From: JACQLN01 sp049274895 | GTDB taxonomy: Bacteria; Patescibacteriota; Minisyncoccia; JACQLN01 | Assembly (NCBI GenBank): GCA_049274895.1 | Contig: JBASTM010000006.1 | Coordinates: 1-38,805, forward strand | DNA: 38,805 nt | Direction of reading: 5' to 3' | In this document: one piece after another, positions 8,061 through 15,211 of the stretch | How positions within the stretch are numbered: position 1 is the stretch's first letter | Layout: each line of letters starts with the position of its first letter | Translations under genes and position numbers: made by a program | Notes under the pieces: generated by a model | Told to the model about the DNA's origin: nothing | Database searches by the model: none | Seen by the model: the letters and a program-made list of their open reading frames with translations, nothing else

Positions 8061-8990
8061 ATGAACCCAGAAAGACCATCTTTTAATCCTGAAAATCCCG
8101 ACCTGCCGGGCTACAATCCAGAAAAATCAGTTGAAGCGCCGCCAAAGCAGGAGGTTTCTCCAGATTCCAAAGAACAAAAAGAACTCCCGCCGGATGTGGC
8201 CGAATCGCACCGGCAGCTTGGGGAAATGATTGCGGAATTAAAATCCCACACTAACTTTGAGCGTTCCCGAACAGCCAACGGCCGGGAGGTTATCACCTCG
8301 CCCGAAGGCGAAAAATTTACCATCAGAGAAATCAAGGACCCTTTTGATCCCGTGGTCAAGCCGATGCACACTCTTTTAAGAAGAGAGTTCGGTAAGGACG
8401 AAGTGGAACCGCTAAGCTGGGTGCGGCATGCCATTAAAGAAGGTCTTTACGCTTACCATGTAATTGAAGATGAAAGAGGCGAGGTGGTTTCCATGGCGGT
8501 TACCCAGCCGTTGGAACTGGAACCGGACAAAACCAAAGGCGGCAATCAACCCAAAGAAATAATGCTGGCCGAATGGTTTATCCATACCAATCCGGCTTCG
8601 GCCAATTCCAGAATGATGTCCAAACAGCTTTTTGCCTCGGCCGGTGAATACTGTTTGAATAAAGCGCAAGAAGAGGGAGCCAAGTTCAAGGGATTTGTGG
8701 GCGAGATGGTCACGGATGTGGAAAAATTTATGAACAGGTTTGGCCACAAGCGGCTCTATTTTGAGGATGTCCAAGGTAATGTGAAAGAAGTTCCGTATTA
8801 TTATGGTCCGTCCGAGTTTGACACCGCAACAGGCGCGCCCGGTTCTGAAATCGGCCAGGAACATTTGATGATGCGATTGCTTGATGAATCGCCGGCAATG
8901 CCGGTGGAGGAAGTTTTGCGCATAGTGGCATCGGCCTACCGCGAGTATGTGGCCACGCCCGATGATTACGATAATCCCAAAGCTTATTAA
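8061..8990 (+). CDS. GNAT-like acetyltransferase-fold protein
   Basis: This 309-residue protein starts at the ATG at 8061; an in-frame TTG at 8049 overlaps the -10 box. The first 75 residues are Pro/Glu/Lys-rich and probably disordered. Residues about 80-260 look like an acetyltransferase fold: FTIREIKDPFDPVVKPMHTL, then YHVIEDERGEVVSMAVTQPL, then a helix (MMSKQLFASAGEYCLNKAQ) and FMNRFGHKRLYFED. The acetyl-CoA loop is not clearly conserved, so activity is uncertain. After the TAA the same frame stays open to 9200 with a charged helical tail, suggesting that the full-length ancestor was about 380 residues. Confidence 0.6.
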   Translation: MNPERPSFNPENPDLPGYNPEKSVEAPPKQEVSPDSKEQKELPPDVAESHRQLGEMIAELKSHTNFERSRTANGREVITSPEGEKFTIREIKDPFDPVVKPMHTLLRREFGKDEVEPLSWVRHAIKEGLYAYHVIEDERGEVVSMAVTQPLELEPDKTKGGNQPKEIMLAEWFIHTNPASANSRMMSKQLFASAGEYCLNKAQEEGAKFKGFVGEMVTDVEKFMNRFGHKRLYFEDVQGNVKEVPYYYGPSEFDTATGAPGSEIGQEHLMMRLLDESPAMPVEEVLRIVASAYREYVATPDDYDNPKAY

Positions 8991-9200
8991 ACAGCCAAAG
9001 CTTTTACGGATAATATGCTCGCGGAATTAAGAGTGGCGCTGGGTGAGGCCAAAGATGGGCAGGTTTTCTTTTTAAGTGAAAGAGAACGCCGAGCTAAGAC
9101 CGCTGAATTGGAAACGCAGGGTAAAAGAGTGGAAGATATGGTCACGGAAGATGACAAAGAACGTCTGGAGGCGGAAGAAAAAGAAAAGAAAGCCAAGTGA
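8991..9200 (+). other. In-frame C-terminal extension beyond the TAA of the GNAT-like gene
   Basis: Directly after the TAA at 8988-8990 the same frame continues for 69 codons. It first reads TAKAFTDNMLAELRVALG, then a highly charged Glu/Lys helix ending EAEEKEKKAK. A separate 61-codon ORF could start at the ATG at 9015, but no Shine-Dalgarno site or -10 box precedes it. A nonsense mutation, a sequencing error or translational readthrough are all possible. Confidence 0.5.
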
Positions 9201-9224
9201 AGTTACCATAGACAACAGCCGTAT

Positions 9225-9248
9225 AAAAGCCAGTTTTTACGGGCTTTT
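9225..9248 (+). terminator. Hairpin after the GNAT-like gene
   Basis: AAAAGCC pairs with GGCTTTT across a 10-base loop. It is terminator-like, but the T-tract is short. Confidence 0.5.
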
Positions 9249-9255
9249 GTTGGTG

Positions 9256-9285
9256 TTGACTTTTTATAGCTGTATATGATACAAT
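9256..9285 (+). promoter_or_regulatory. Classical -35/-10 promoter for the DMT gene
   Basis: TTGACT (9256-9261) and TACAAT (9280-9285) are separated by 18 bases. The predicted leader of about 33 bases carries a purine-rich ribosome binding site (AGGCAGGTGAAGA) before the GTG start at 9325. This differs from the leaderless style of most genes here. Confidence 0.65.
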
Positions 9286-9324
9286 GTAATAAATACATTA
9301 ACAATATAAAAAGGCAGGTGAAGA

Positions 9325-9771
9325 GTGAAAAGCTTGAAAGGGCTATTCTCCGGGTTTTTGGCACTGCTTTTCTACGGCGTAGAAAATGTAGTAATCCAAA
9401 CCAAGCTTTCGGAGTTTGCTCCAGAAAGAACCACAACCTACTTTTACCTAGGCACGGTGCTAGTGACTTTGTGTTTAATGCCGGCGGCGCTGATCTTTAA
9501 GGATCAGTTTGGCGTGGACATGACGCCGGTTTCATTAAAGGTGTTTGGGATTATAGTCATCTGTATCGTGGTGGAAATCGTCGCCGACTTTTTCTACTTC
9601 AAGGCCTATCATGAAGGAGCGTCCATAGCCACGGTGAGCACATTGGTGTCGTTTCTTCCGGTGATGGCTGTCCTTCTGGAAGCCATGGTCAAAATGGAGA
9701 TGATTTCTTTGAGACAATTTTCTGGCTGTTTGTTGGTTCCAGTGGTGGTGTATCTGGTCAACGGTAAGTAA
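9325..9771 (+). CDS. EamA/DMT-family transporter, half-size
   Basis: This 148-residue protein starts at a GTG behind a good ribosome binding site. It has about five hydrophobic helices: residues 5-24, 38-56, 69-90, 97-118 and 125-145. The second half (FFYFKAYHEGASIATVSTLVSFLPVMAVLLEAM) has the EamA pattern in which a polar entry is followed by a long helix of small residues. Full EamA permeases have ten helices; this is one repeat, so it would have to act as a dimer like the small multidrug resistance proteins. The substrate is unknown. It shares an apparent transcript with the next gene and may have been acquired. Confidence 0.75.
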   Translation: MKSLKGLFSGFLALLFYGVENVVIQTKLSEFAPERTTTYFYLGTVLVTLCLMPAALIFKDQFGVDMTPVSLKVFGIIVICIVVEIVADFFYFKAYHEGASIATVSTLVSFLPVMAVLLEAMVKMEMISLRQFSGCLLVPVVVYLVNGK

Positions 9772-9795
9772 CCCACAACCAAGAAGGAGGTCGAG

Positions 9796-10161
9796 ATGCA
9801 TGTTCTTGCTGGAATCCGCGATGCGTTCATGGTGAGAATAGGCCTCAAGCTCTCAACCAGAAGGATGGAGGAGATCTGTGCCGCTGTGGAGTCCCATCTG
9901 GGAAAGGTTGGCGGGGTGGTGTATGACCTTGCATCCTTCAAGGGAAGGCCGGAACCGATGATTTGGCGCTTTCCCGAGTTAGCGGGCGTCTCGGCCAAGG
10001 AGCTGGAGGAGTTTAGCTCCAGAATTACGCCGGCAATGAAGGAGCGCCTCGTCATGGCGCAACAGCCAACCATCGATGCCAGAAAGGCGATACGGGCGGC
10101 CAACGTGGCCAAGATAAGGGCCAGTAGGGAGGCCGAGAAGGCAACAAAGCAACAGCCCTGA
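9796..10161 (+). CDS. Unknown 121-residue protein with strong Shine-Dalgarno
   Basis: The ATG at 9796 is preceded by AAGGAGG at 9783-9789, one of the strongest ribosome binding sites in the window. The protein starts hydrophobic and basic (MHVLAGIRDAFMVRIGLKL), has a middle alpha/beta-looking part (VGGVVYDLASFKGRPEPMIWRFPEL) and ends in a long charged helix rich in Ala, Arg and Lys. I recognise no family. Codon use favours C/G-ending codons more than the neighbours. It follows the DMT transporter by 24 bases and is closed by a strong terminator. Confidence 0.7.
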   Translation: MHVLAGIRDAFMVRIGLKLSTRRMEEICAAVESHLGKVGGVVYDLASFKGRPEPMIWRFPELAGVSAKELEEFSSRITPAMKERLVMAQQPTIDARKAIRAANVAKIRASREAEKATKQQP

Positions 10162-10172
10162 CCCAGAGCAAC

Positions 10173-10209
10173 GAGCGCTTAGGCAAAACACGCCAAGCGC
10201 TCTTTTTTT
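10173..10209 (+). terminator. Intrinsic terminator closing the DMT cassette
   Basis: GAGCGCTT-a-GGC pairs with GCC-AAGCGCTC across a 7-base loop, and seven T follow. It is a textbook Rho-independent terminator. Confidence 0.9.
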
Positions 10210-10223
10210 ATTTCCTAAATAGT

Positions 10224-10232
10224 TGTTATACT
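10224..10232 (+). promoter_or_regulatory. Extended -10 box for the duplicated-unit protein
   Basis: TG-t-TATACT at 10224-10232 lies 29 bases before the ATG at 10262. Confidence 0.45.
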
Positions 10233-10261
10233 ACAACCATTAGCATTTAATTATTAAAAAT

Positions 10262-10798
10262 ATGGAAGGAAGAGAATCTAGTGGGCCAAGCCCGGAAGAC
10301 ATGAACTTTAAGTCGCCGGAAAGTCAGCCGGCAGAAGCCGGTAAGGAAAGTGCCGGTCAAGTTGAAACTACTAATGATCAAGCCAAAGACCCTAAACGTT
10401 GGGTTCATTCTTTCAATAGGCCGGAGCAGGCCGATAAGCAACCTGAATCTAAAGATACTGACCAAGTCGAAACCGGACAACCCTTGATAGAACTATACTC
10501 TTTTGATGTTGGTAAATATGAAGTAGGGCAGATGTTTGATAATGGTAAAGTCAGAGGCACAATCGAGAAAATAGATCCCGATAAGAGCGCTATTTATGTC
10601 AGACCGGAGCAGGTTGACAAACAAGTTGAAACGCCCAAACCTTTGGTGGAACTGCTTTCTACCAACGTTCTTAAATATAAAGTGGGAGAAATATTTGATA
10701 ACGGCAAAGTTAGAGGTGAAATTAAGATAATTGATTATAGTAAGGGCTCTATATTTGTTGAGGAGGCGAAGGAAGGCGGCGGAGGAAACAATGGATGA
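10262..10798 (+). CDS. Unknown protein with two tandem ~50-residue units
   Basis: This 178-residue protein has a Ser/Pro/Glu/Lys-rich N-terminal half (about 1-70) without signal peptide or membrane helix. Two copies of one unit follow. Each begins PEQxDKQ, continues PL(I/V)EL(Y/L)S, V(G/L)KY(E/K)VG, then the shared FDNGKVRG block, and ends in a short beta strand (AIYV or SIFV). The C-terminus is a Gly/Asn tail. The units are predicted to be small beta barrels joined by flexible linkers, but I cannot name the fold. It has its own promoter and terminator. Function unknown. Confidence 0.7.
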   Translation: MEGRESSGPSPEDMNFKSPESQPAEAGKESAGQVETTNDQAKDPKRWVHSFNRPEQADKQPESKDTDQVETGQPLIELYSFDVGKYEVGQMFDNGKVRGTIEKIDPDKSAIYVRPEQVDKQVETPKPLVELLSTNVLKYKVGEIFDNGKVRGEIKIIDYSKGSIFVEEAKEGGGGNNG

Positions 10799-10817
10799 TG
10801 TTATGGTTATCTAAACT

Positions 10818-10847
10818 CCCCGGCTGGTTTTTGCTGGCCGGGGTTTT
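10818..10847 (+). terminator. Terminator after the duplicated-unit gene
   Basis: CCCCGGC pairs with GCCGGGG across a 16-base spacer and is followed by four T. Confidence 0.75.
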
Positions 10848-10926
10848 ACCCTGTAGTAGAACTTTAGCAACTCCGACATAAAGTCGGAGCAAAGCGTCCA
10901 AAGAAACCAAAGTTCACTAACAGGGT
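10848..10926. repeat. 79-bp terminal-inverted-repeat element with inner hairpin
   Basis: The outer arms ACCCTGT-AGT-GAACTTT (10848-10865, with one bulged base) pair with AAAGTTC-ACT-ACAGGGT (10909-10926). Inside lies a perfect 7-bp hairpin, CTCCGAC with GTCGGAG (10871-10889). It fills the gap between a terminator and the NYN gene promoter and encodes nothing obvious. Confidence 0.65.
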
Positions 10927-10950
10927 TTTAATTTTGCCGTAAATCCGGTA

Positions 10951-10959
10951 TGTTAATAT
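10951..10959 (+). promoter_or_regulatory. Extended -10 box for the NYN gene
   Basis: TG-t-TAATAT at 10951-10959 lies 14 bases before the ATG at 10974. The identical nine bases precede the glycosyltransferase gene at 27951-27959. Confidence 0.5.
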
Positions 10960-10973
10960 AGCGGTGTTTTTGT

Positions 10974-11483
10974 ATGAAAAACAAAAAAAATAACTATGCG
11001 TTCATAGATAGCCAGAATTTGAATCTAAGCATCCGAGAGCTTGGATGGAAATTAGATTTTGGCCGGTTTCGTGCGTATCTGAAAGATAAATACGGAGTAG
11101 TTAAAGCATTTTTGTTTATTGGTTATGTACCTGGAAACGAAACTCTTTATGCGTCTTTACAAAGCACAGGTTATATTTGTGTTTTTAAGCCAACAATGGA
11201 ATTATCGGATGGGCGAGTGAAAGGAAATGTAGATGCCGAATTGGTTTTGCATACAATGATTGAACTAAAAAACTTTGACCAAGCCGTGCTTGTTTCGGGT
11301 GATGGGGATTTTTATTGCTTGGTTGAATATTTATTAAAGATAGGCAAGCTAAAGAAAATGGTTATTCCAAATCAAAAACAGTATTCTGGACTGCTAAAAC
11401 GGTTAAGTTTGCCAGATAGGAATATTTTTGATTTCATGAATTCTCTGCGAGGAAAATTAGAGTACAAAAATAAGGCAAAATGA
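10974..11483 (+). CDS. NYN-domain protein (LabA/DUF88-type, PIN-like nuclease fold)
   Basis: This 169-residue protein shows the acidic residues of the NYN/PIN fold: AFIDSQNLN (Asp near residue 12, Asn near 15), KGNVDAELVLHTM (Asp near 84) and VLVSGDGDF (Asp near 105 and 107). Together these would hold divalent metal ions for RNA cleavage. The family covers RNA-processing or RNA-decay nucleases, and some members occur in defence or regulatory contexts. It is monocistronic with its own -10 box and a hairpin downstream. No partner gene hints at the RNA target. Confidence 0.85.
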   Translation: MKNKKNNYAFIDSQNLNLSIRELGWKLDFGRFRAYLKDKYGVVKAFLFIGYVPGNETLYASLQSTGYICVFKPTMELSDGRVKGNVDAELVLHTMIELKNFDQAVLVSGDGDFYCLVEYLLKIGKLKKMVIPNQKQYSGLLKRLSLPDRNIFDFMNSLRGKLEYKNKAK

Positions 11484-11524
11484 AAAGGGCTCTCGTCGGG
11501 ATGGAACCCTTAGAGAACCCTTTT
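11482..11524 (+). terminator. Terminator hairpin between NYN gene and secA
   Basis: AAAAGGGCTCT pairs with AGAGAACCCTTTT (one unpaired base) across a loop of about 19 bases. The 3' arm ends in the T run. Confidence 0.6.
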
Positions 11525-11581
11525 CGTCGTGATTGTTCTATCCTACCAAGTTGATATATATAAGTCAACATTGGCCATTTT

Positions 11582-14269
11582 ATGAGCTTTTTATCTAATA
11601 TATTAGGTAATGAAAATGACCGCTTTATCAAGCGGGCGTTTAGGGTTGTGGGCGAAATAAATGTGCTGGAGCCGGAGTTTAAGAGTCTTTCCGATGAAGA
11701 ATTAAAAAACAAAACTCAAGAACTCAAAACCCTAGTGGCCCCCCGAGCAAACTCGGGGCAAGCTAGTGGTCAATCTTTAGATTCTATTTTACCTCAAGCG
11801 TTTGCGGCAGTCAGAGAAGCCTCGGTGCGGACGCTCGGCCAGCGCCATTTTGACGTTCAGCTGGTGGGCGGCATGGCTTTGCACGAAGGCAAGATCGCCG
11901 AAATGCGCACCGGCGAGGGCAAAACTTTAACCGCGACGCTCGCGGTGTATCTTAACGCTTTGGCAGGCCAGGGCGTTCACGTGGTTACCGTGAACGATTA
12001 TCTGGCACGCCGCGACACGGTTTGGATGGGACAGATTTACAACGCTTTAGGACTCTCCGTGGGCTGCATCAATCACGATGCCAGTTATTTGTATGATTCT
12101 TTAGCGACAAGCGAAGATGAAATCAGGGATGTTTTGGGCGGATACAAAGTGGTGCATGAATTTTTGCGGCCGTGTACGAAAAAAGAGGCCTACCGGGCCG
12201 ATATCACCTACGGCACCAACAACGAATACGGTTTTGATTATCTGCGCGATAATTTGGTCTATGACGTTAAAGATTTATCCCAGCGGGCCGAGTCGGAAGG
12301 CGGATGGAACTTTGCCATCGTGGACGAGGTGGACAGTATTCTAATAGACGAAGCCCGCACGCCTTTAATAATTTCCCAACCCGACGAAGAATCGGGCGCG
12401 CTGTATCAAAAATTTGCCCGTTTAGTGCCTAAACTAAACCGCGAAGAGCATTTTGTGGTGGACGAAAAAAGACGCGCGGTGACGCTCACCCAAGAAGGCA
12501 TTTCTAAGGTGGAAAATTTGCTGGGTATCGTAAACTTGTACGAAGAAGGCGGTGTTCGTTTAGTTCATCATCTGGAGCAGGCCTTAAAAGCGGAGGTTCT
12601 TTTTAAGCGCGACAAGGACTATATCGTCAAAGAGGGCGAAGTGATTATTGTGGACGAGTTTACCGGCCGCTTAATGCCGGGCCGGCGCTATTCCGAGGGC
12701 TTGCATCAGGCCATAGAAGCCAAAGAGGGAGTGATGGTCAAGCGCGAATCGCGCACGGTGGCCACCATCACTTTCCAAAACTATTTCCGCCTCTATAAAA
12801 AAATAGCGGGGATGTCGGGCACGGCGGCCACCTCGCAGGAAGAATTTCATAAAGTTTACAATCTGGACGCGGTGACGGTGCCGACGCATAAACCCATGGT
12901 CAGGCAAGACGAGCCCGACGTTATTTATCGCTCCGAAAAAGGCAAGTTCCAGGCCGTGTTGCGCAAAGTCAAGGAACTTTACGAAAAAGGCCAGCCGGTG
13001 CTGTTGGGCACGGGCTCCATAGAAAAAAATGAACATGTCAGCGCTTTATTAAATCAAATCGGCGTGCCGCATAAAGTGCTTAACGCCAAAAATCACGAAG
13101 CCGAGGCGCAAATTATCGCTCAAGCCGGGCAGGTGGGCGCGGTGACTTTAGCCACCAACATCGCCGGCCGGGGCGTAGATATCATTTTAGGGGGCAATCC
13201 GCCCAATCAGACAGAAGCCCAAAAAGTCCGCGAAGTGGGGGGTCTTTTTGTTTTAGGTACCGAGCGCCACGAGGCCCGGCGCATAGACAATCAATTGCGC
13301 GGCCGGGCCGGCCGGCAGGGCGATCCCGGATCTTCTCAGTTTTTTGTGTCTTTGGAAGACGACCTGATGCGCGTTTTTGGCGGCGACAGAATCAAAAGTT
13401 TAATGACGCGTTTTAACATTCCCGAGGATGAGGCCATAAAAAGCGGTTTGGTTTCTAAAGCCATAGAATCGGCCCAGTCAAAAATAGAGGGCTACCACTT
13501 TGACGCGCGGCGGCACGTTTTGGAATACGACGAAGTGATGAACAAACACCGGGGGGTAGTATATAAAATGCGGCGGGAATTTATCGGGCATGACGCCCCA
13601 GCTCAAAACAGAGAAAAAGTCTTGGATATTTTGAAAGGCGAAGCGGAAAATTTGGTGTCGGTTCACCAGTTAACCGAAAGTGGCGGCTTTGACATAGCCG
13701 GTATCTTGAAAGGGATTTCCGGGATAATACCTCTCAATTCCGAAACGGCTAAAGATTTGGAAAATGAAGCCGAAAAAATCCAGCACCTTTCGGAATCAAA
13801 AGGTGCTGGAACATCGGATCAAGAAAAATTAGTAAATCTTTTTTCCAGCTTGCTGGAAAAATCATATCAAGCCCGCGAAGAGGAAGCGGGTCCGGAAAAC
13901 ATGCGCCAAGTGGAAAAATTGGTTTTGCTGCGCACGGTGGATGAATTATGGATGGATCATTTGGAAGAAATGGAACACCTGCGCGATTCGGTTAACCTGC
14001 GGGCTTACGGCCAGCGCGATCCTTTGGTGGAATACAAAACCGAAGGCCACCGGCTGTTCCAGGGCTTTTTGGGCGCTTTCGAAAACCAAGTGGCCGGGTT
14101 GATATTCAAAGTCGGTATGATCCAACAGCCGTTACCCGTGCAGCAGAAAATTGTTTACAATAAGCAAGAAACCGCCAGTTCGGTTTCCAGAATGGGCGAC
14201 AAAATAGGTAGGAACGATCCTTGTCCGTGCGGTTCAGGTAAGAAATACAAAAAATGTCATGGGACATGA
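11582..14269 (+). CDS. secA: Preprotein translocase ATPase SecA
   Basis: At 895 residues it is in the normal SecA range. The motor motifs are present: MRTGEGKT (Walker A, about 108-115), VTVNDYLARRD, YGTNNEYGFDYLRDN, VDEVDSILIDEA (Walker B), GMSGTA and TNIAGRGVDI. The C-terminal GRNDPCPCGSGKKYKKCH holds the zinc-binding Cys-x-Cys...Cys-His set. SecA drives export of signal-peptide proteins through SecYEG. Two hairpin-coding insertions are visible: near residues 51-64, and near 734-745 in a poorly conserved region. The segment after LYDS (about 176-210) is also longer than usual. It is followed 12 bases later by the flavin split-barrel gene. Confidence 0.97.
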   Translation: MSFLSNILGNENDRFIKRAFRVVGEINVLEPEFKSLSDEELKNKTQELKTLVAPRANSGQASGQSLDSILPQAFAAVREASVRTLGQRHFDVQLVGGMALHEGKIAEMRTGEGKTLTATLAVYLNALAGQGVHVVTVNDYLARRDTVWMGQIYNALGLSVGCINHDASYLYDSLATSEDEIRDVLGGYKVVHEFLRPCTKKEAYRADITYGTNNEYGFDYLRDNLVYDVKDLSQRAESEGGWNFAIVDEVDSILIDEARTPLIISQPDEESGALYQKFARLVPKLNREEHFVVDEKRRAVTLTQEGISKVENLLGIVNLYEEGGVRLVHHLEQALKAEVLFKRDKDYIVKEGEVIIVDEFTGRLMPGRRYSEGLHQAIEAKEGVMVKRESRTVATITFQNYFRLYKKIAGMSGTAATSQEEFHKVYNLDAVTVPTHKPMVRQDEPDVIYRSEKGKFQAVLRKVKELYEKGQPVLLGTGSIEKNEHVSALLNQIGVPHKVLNAKNHEAEAQIIAQAGQVGAVTLATNIAGRGVDIILGGNPPNQTEAQKVREVGGLFVLGTERHEARRIDNQLRGRAGRQGDPGSSQFFVSLEDDLMRVFGGDRIKSLMTRFNIPEDEAIKSGLVSKAIESAQSKIEGYHFDARRHVLEYDEVMNKHRGVVYKMRREFIGHDAPAQNREKVLDILKGEAENLVSVHQLTESGGFDIAGILKGISGIIPLNSETAKDLENEAEKIQHLSESKGAGTSDQEKLVNLFSSLLEKSYQAREEEAGPENMRQVEKLVLLRTVDELWMDHLEEMEHLRDSVNLRAYGQRDPLVEYKTEGHRLFQGFLGAFENQVAGLIFKVGMIQQPLPVQQKIVYNKQETASSVSRMGDKIGRNDPCPCGSGKKYKKCHGT
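11732..11769. repeat. Palindromic insertion inside secA flanked by a 7-bp direct repeat
   Basis: CCCCGAG-caaa-CTCGGGG (11741-11758) sits between two copies of CTAGTGG (11732-11738 and 11763-11769). The stretch encodes VAPRANSGQASGQ, which is additional to the normal SecA sequence before the SLDxxLPEAF motif. Confidence 0.7.
13780..13861. repeat. Two adjacent hairpins inside secA
   Basis: CCAGCACCTTT pairs with AAAGGTGCTGG (13780-13809, 11-bp stem, 8-base loop). TTTTTCCAGC pairs with GCTGGAAAAA (13840-13861, 10-bp stem, 2-base loop). They encode HLSESKGAG and FSSLLEKS in a variable stretch of SecA. Confidence 0.7.
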
Positions 14270-14281
14270 GGATAGGATAAA

Positions 14282-14731
14282 ATGAGAAATATGGAAACAG
14301 ATACCAAACAATTGATTGAAGAGGTTCTGAATCAAGGATACTTGATGAGTTTAGCGACTACAGACAATAGCGGCGTGTGGGTTTGTGATGTAATTTATAT
14401 CCACGATGATGATTTATGCATTTACTGGATGTCAGACCCAGATGTGCGACACTCTCAAGCGATTATCGCCAATAAGAAAGTTGCTGGGACGATAACGGTA
14501 AGCGGTCCGGGAGAGAATAATTTAGGAATACAGTTTGGGGGAATAGCTGAAAAGATAGAAGGGGCAAGGCATGATTTGGCTCTAAAACATTACGCAAAAA
14601 GAAAGAAACCAGCACCAAAAGAAAGCGAAGATGTGTTAGGAGGTGATTCGTGGTATATGTTGAAACCGGAAAAGATCGAATTGATTTGCGAAAAGTTATT
14701 TGGATTTAATAAGAAGAAAATTGATTTATAG
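14282..14731 (+). CDS. Pyridoxamine-5'-phosphate-oxidase-like flavin split-barrel protein
   Basis: This 149-residue protein begins with a helix (KQLIEEVLNQGYLMSLATTD), then strands GVWVCDVIYIHDDDLCIYWMS, then RHSQAIIANKKVAGTITV, the pattern of the split-barrel FMN-binding family (YhbP-like). The full PNPO substrate-binding set is absent, so it is not pyridoxine oxidase itself. It more likely is a flavin- or haem-binding reductase of unknown substrate. It starts 12 bases after secA. An ATG three codons further in (14291) is an alternative start. Confidence 0.75.
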   Translation: MRNMETDTKQLIEEVLNQGYLMSLATTDNSGVWVCDVIYIHDDDLCIYWMSDPDVRHSQAIIANKKVAGTITVSGPGENNLGIQFGGIAEKIEGARHDLALKHYAKRKKPAPKESEDVLGGDSWYMLKPEKIELICEKLFGFNKKKIDL

Positions 14732-14757
14732 CCGTGTGTGATAGTCAATAAAGTGTA

Positions 14758-14876
14758 AAAATGTCACGGACAGTGACATTTTGCAGTCCTGTAGTGAAGC
14801 GAAGCTTCTACTACTGGGATAAAAAGTGCCATGGGAAATAAGAACACCCTTACAAACTCCAGTTTTTAAGGGTGTT
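14758..14876 (+). terminator. Three hairpins after the split-barrel gene
   Basis: AAAATGTCAC with GTGACATTTT (14758-14782) is a perfect 10-bp stem ending in T4. A second imperfect stem covers 14788-14818 (CCTGTAGTGAAGC with GCTTCTACTACTGGG). A third, AACACCCTTACAAACT with AGTTTTTAAGGGTGTT (14843-14876), has 16-base arms with one mismatch. The first and third are terminator-like. No coding region is visible between 14732 and 14926. Confidence 0.6.
14819..14842. repeat. Direct repeat, left copy
   Basis: ATAAAAAGTGCCATGG followed by GAAATAAG. The same 16 bases followed by AAAATAAA recur at 15474-15497, where the ATG is the start of the HD gene. The two copies bracket the toxin-antitoxin remnant. 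Confidence 0.6.
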
Positions 14877-14926
14877 GTAGTGTTATGGATATTGCAGTTG
14901 ATTATTGATTTTGTTAGTGTTTATTT

Positions 14927-15211
14927 ATGGTTAATAGAGAATTTACAGCAGTTTATAAAAACCATGGCAAATGGGTTTTGGCTTGGGTAGAAGAAGTGCC
15001 CGGGGTCAACACTCAAGGCCGAACCCGAAAAGAGGCGCGCGAGAACCTAAAGGAGGCGCTAGGGTTAATTTTGATGAAATTAAAAAACATCAAAGAATTT
15101 AAGCCCACCAATACTCAAAAGGAAGCTTTGACCAGAGCGGAGCGTAATTTTAAGTCGGGCAAGACTATGTCCTACAATGAACTCGTCCGGAAGCTGGGGT
15201 TTGGAAATTGA
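14927..15211 (+). CDS. HicB-like antitoxin
   Basis: This 94-residue protein has an N-terminal HicB-like partial RNase-H fold (FTAVYKNHGKWVLAWVEEVPGVNTQGRTRKEARENLKEAL, about 5-45). A C-terminal part with ALTRAERNFKSGKTMSYNEL could bind the toxin or DNA. It overlaps the start of a RelE-family reading frame by 11 bases, the usual antitoxin-first order of type II modules. The toxin is broken, so the antitoxin may be an orphan. It lies between direct repeats. Confidence 0.75.
   Translation: MVNREFTAVYKNHGKWVLAWVEEVPGVNTQGRTRKEARENLKEALGLILMKLKNIKEFKPTNTQKEALTRAERNFKSGKTMSYNELVRKLGFGN

Noticed and set aside
9076..9500. Frames overlapping 9015-9200 and 9276-9500
   Set aside because: They are out of frame with the charged tail and with the DMT transporter, whose promoter and ribosome binding site are clear.
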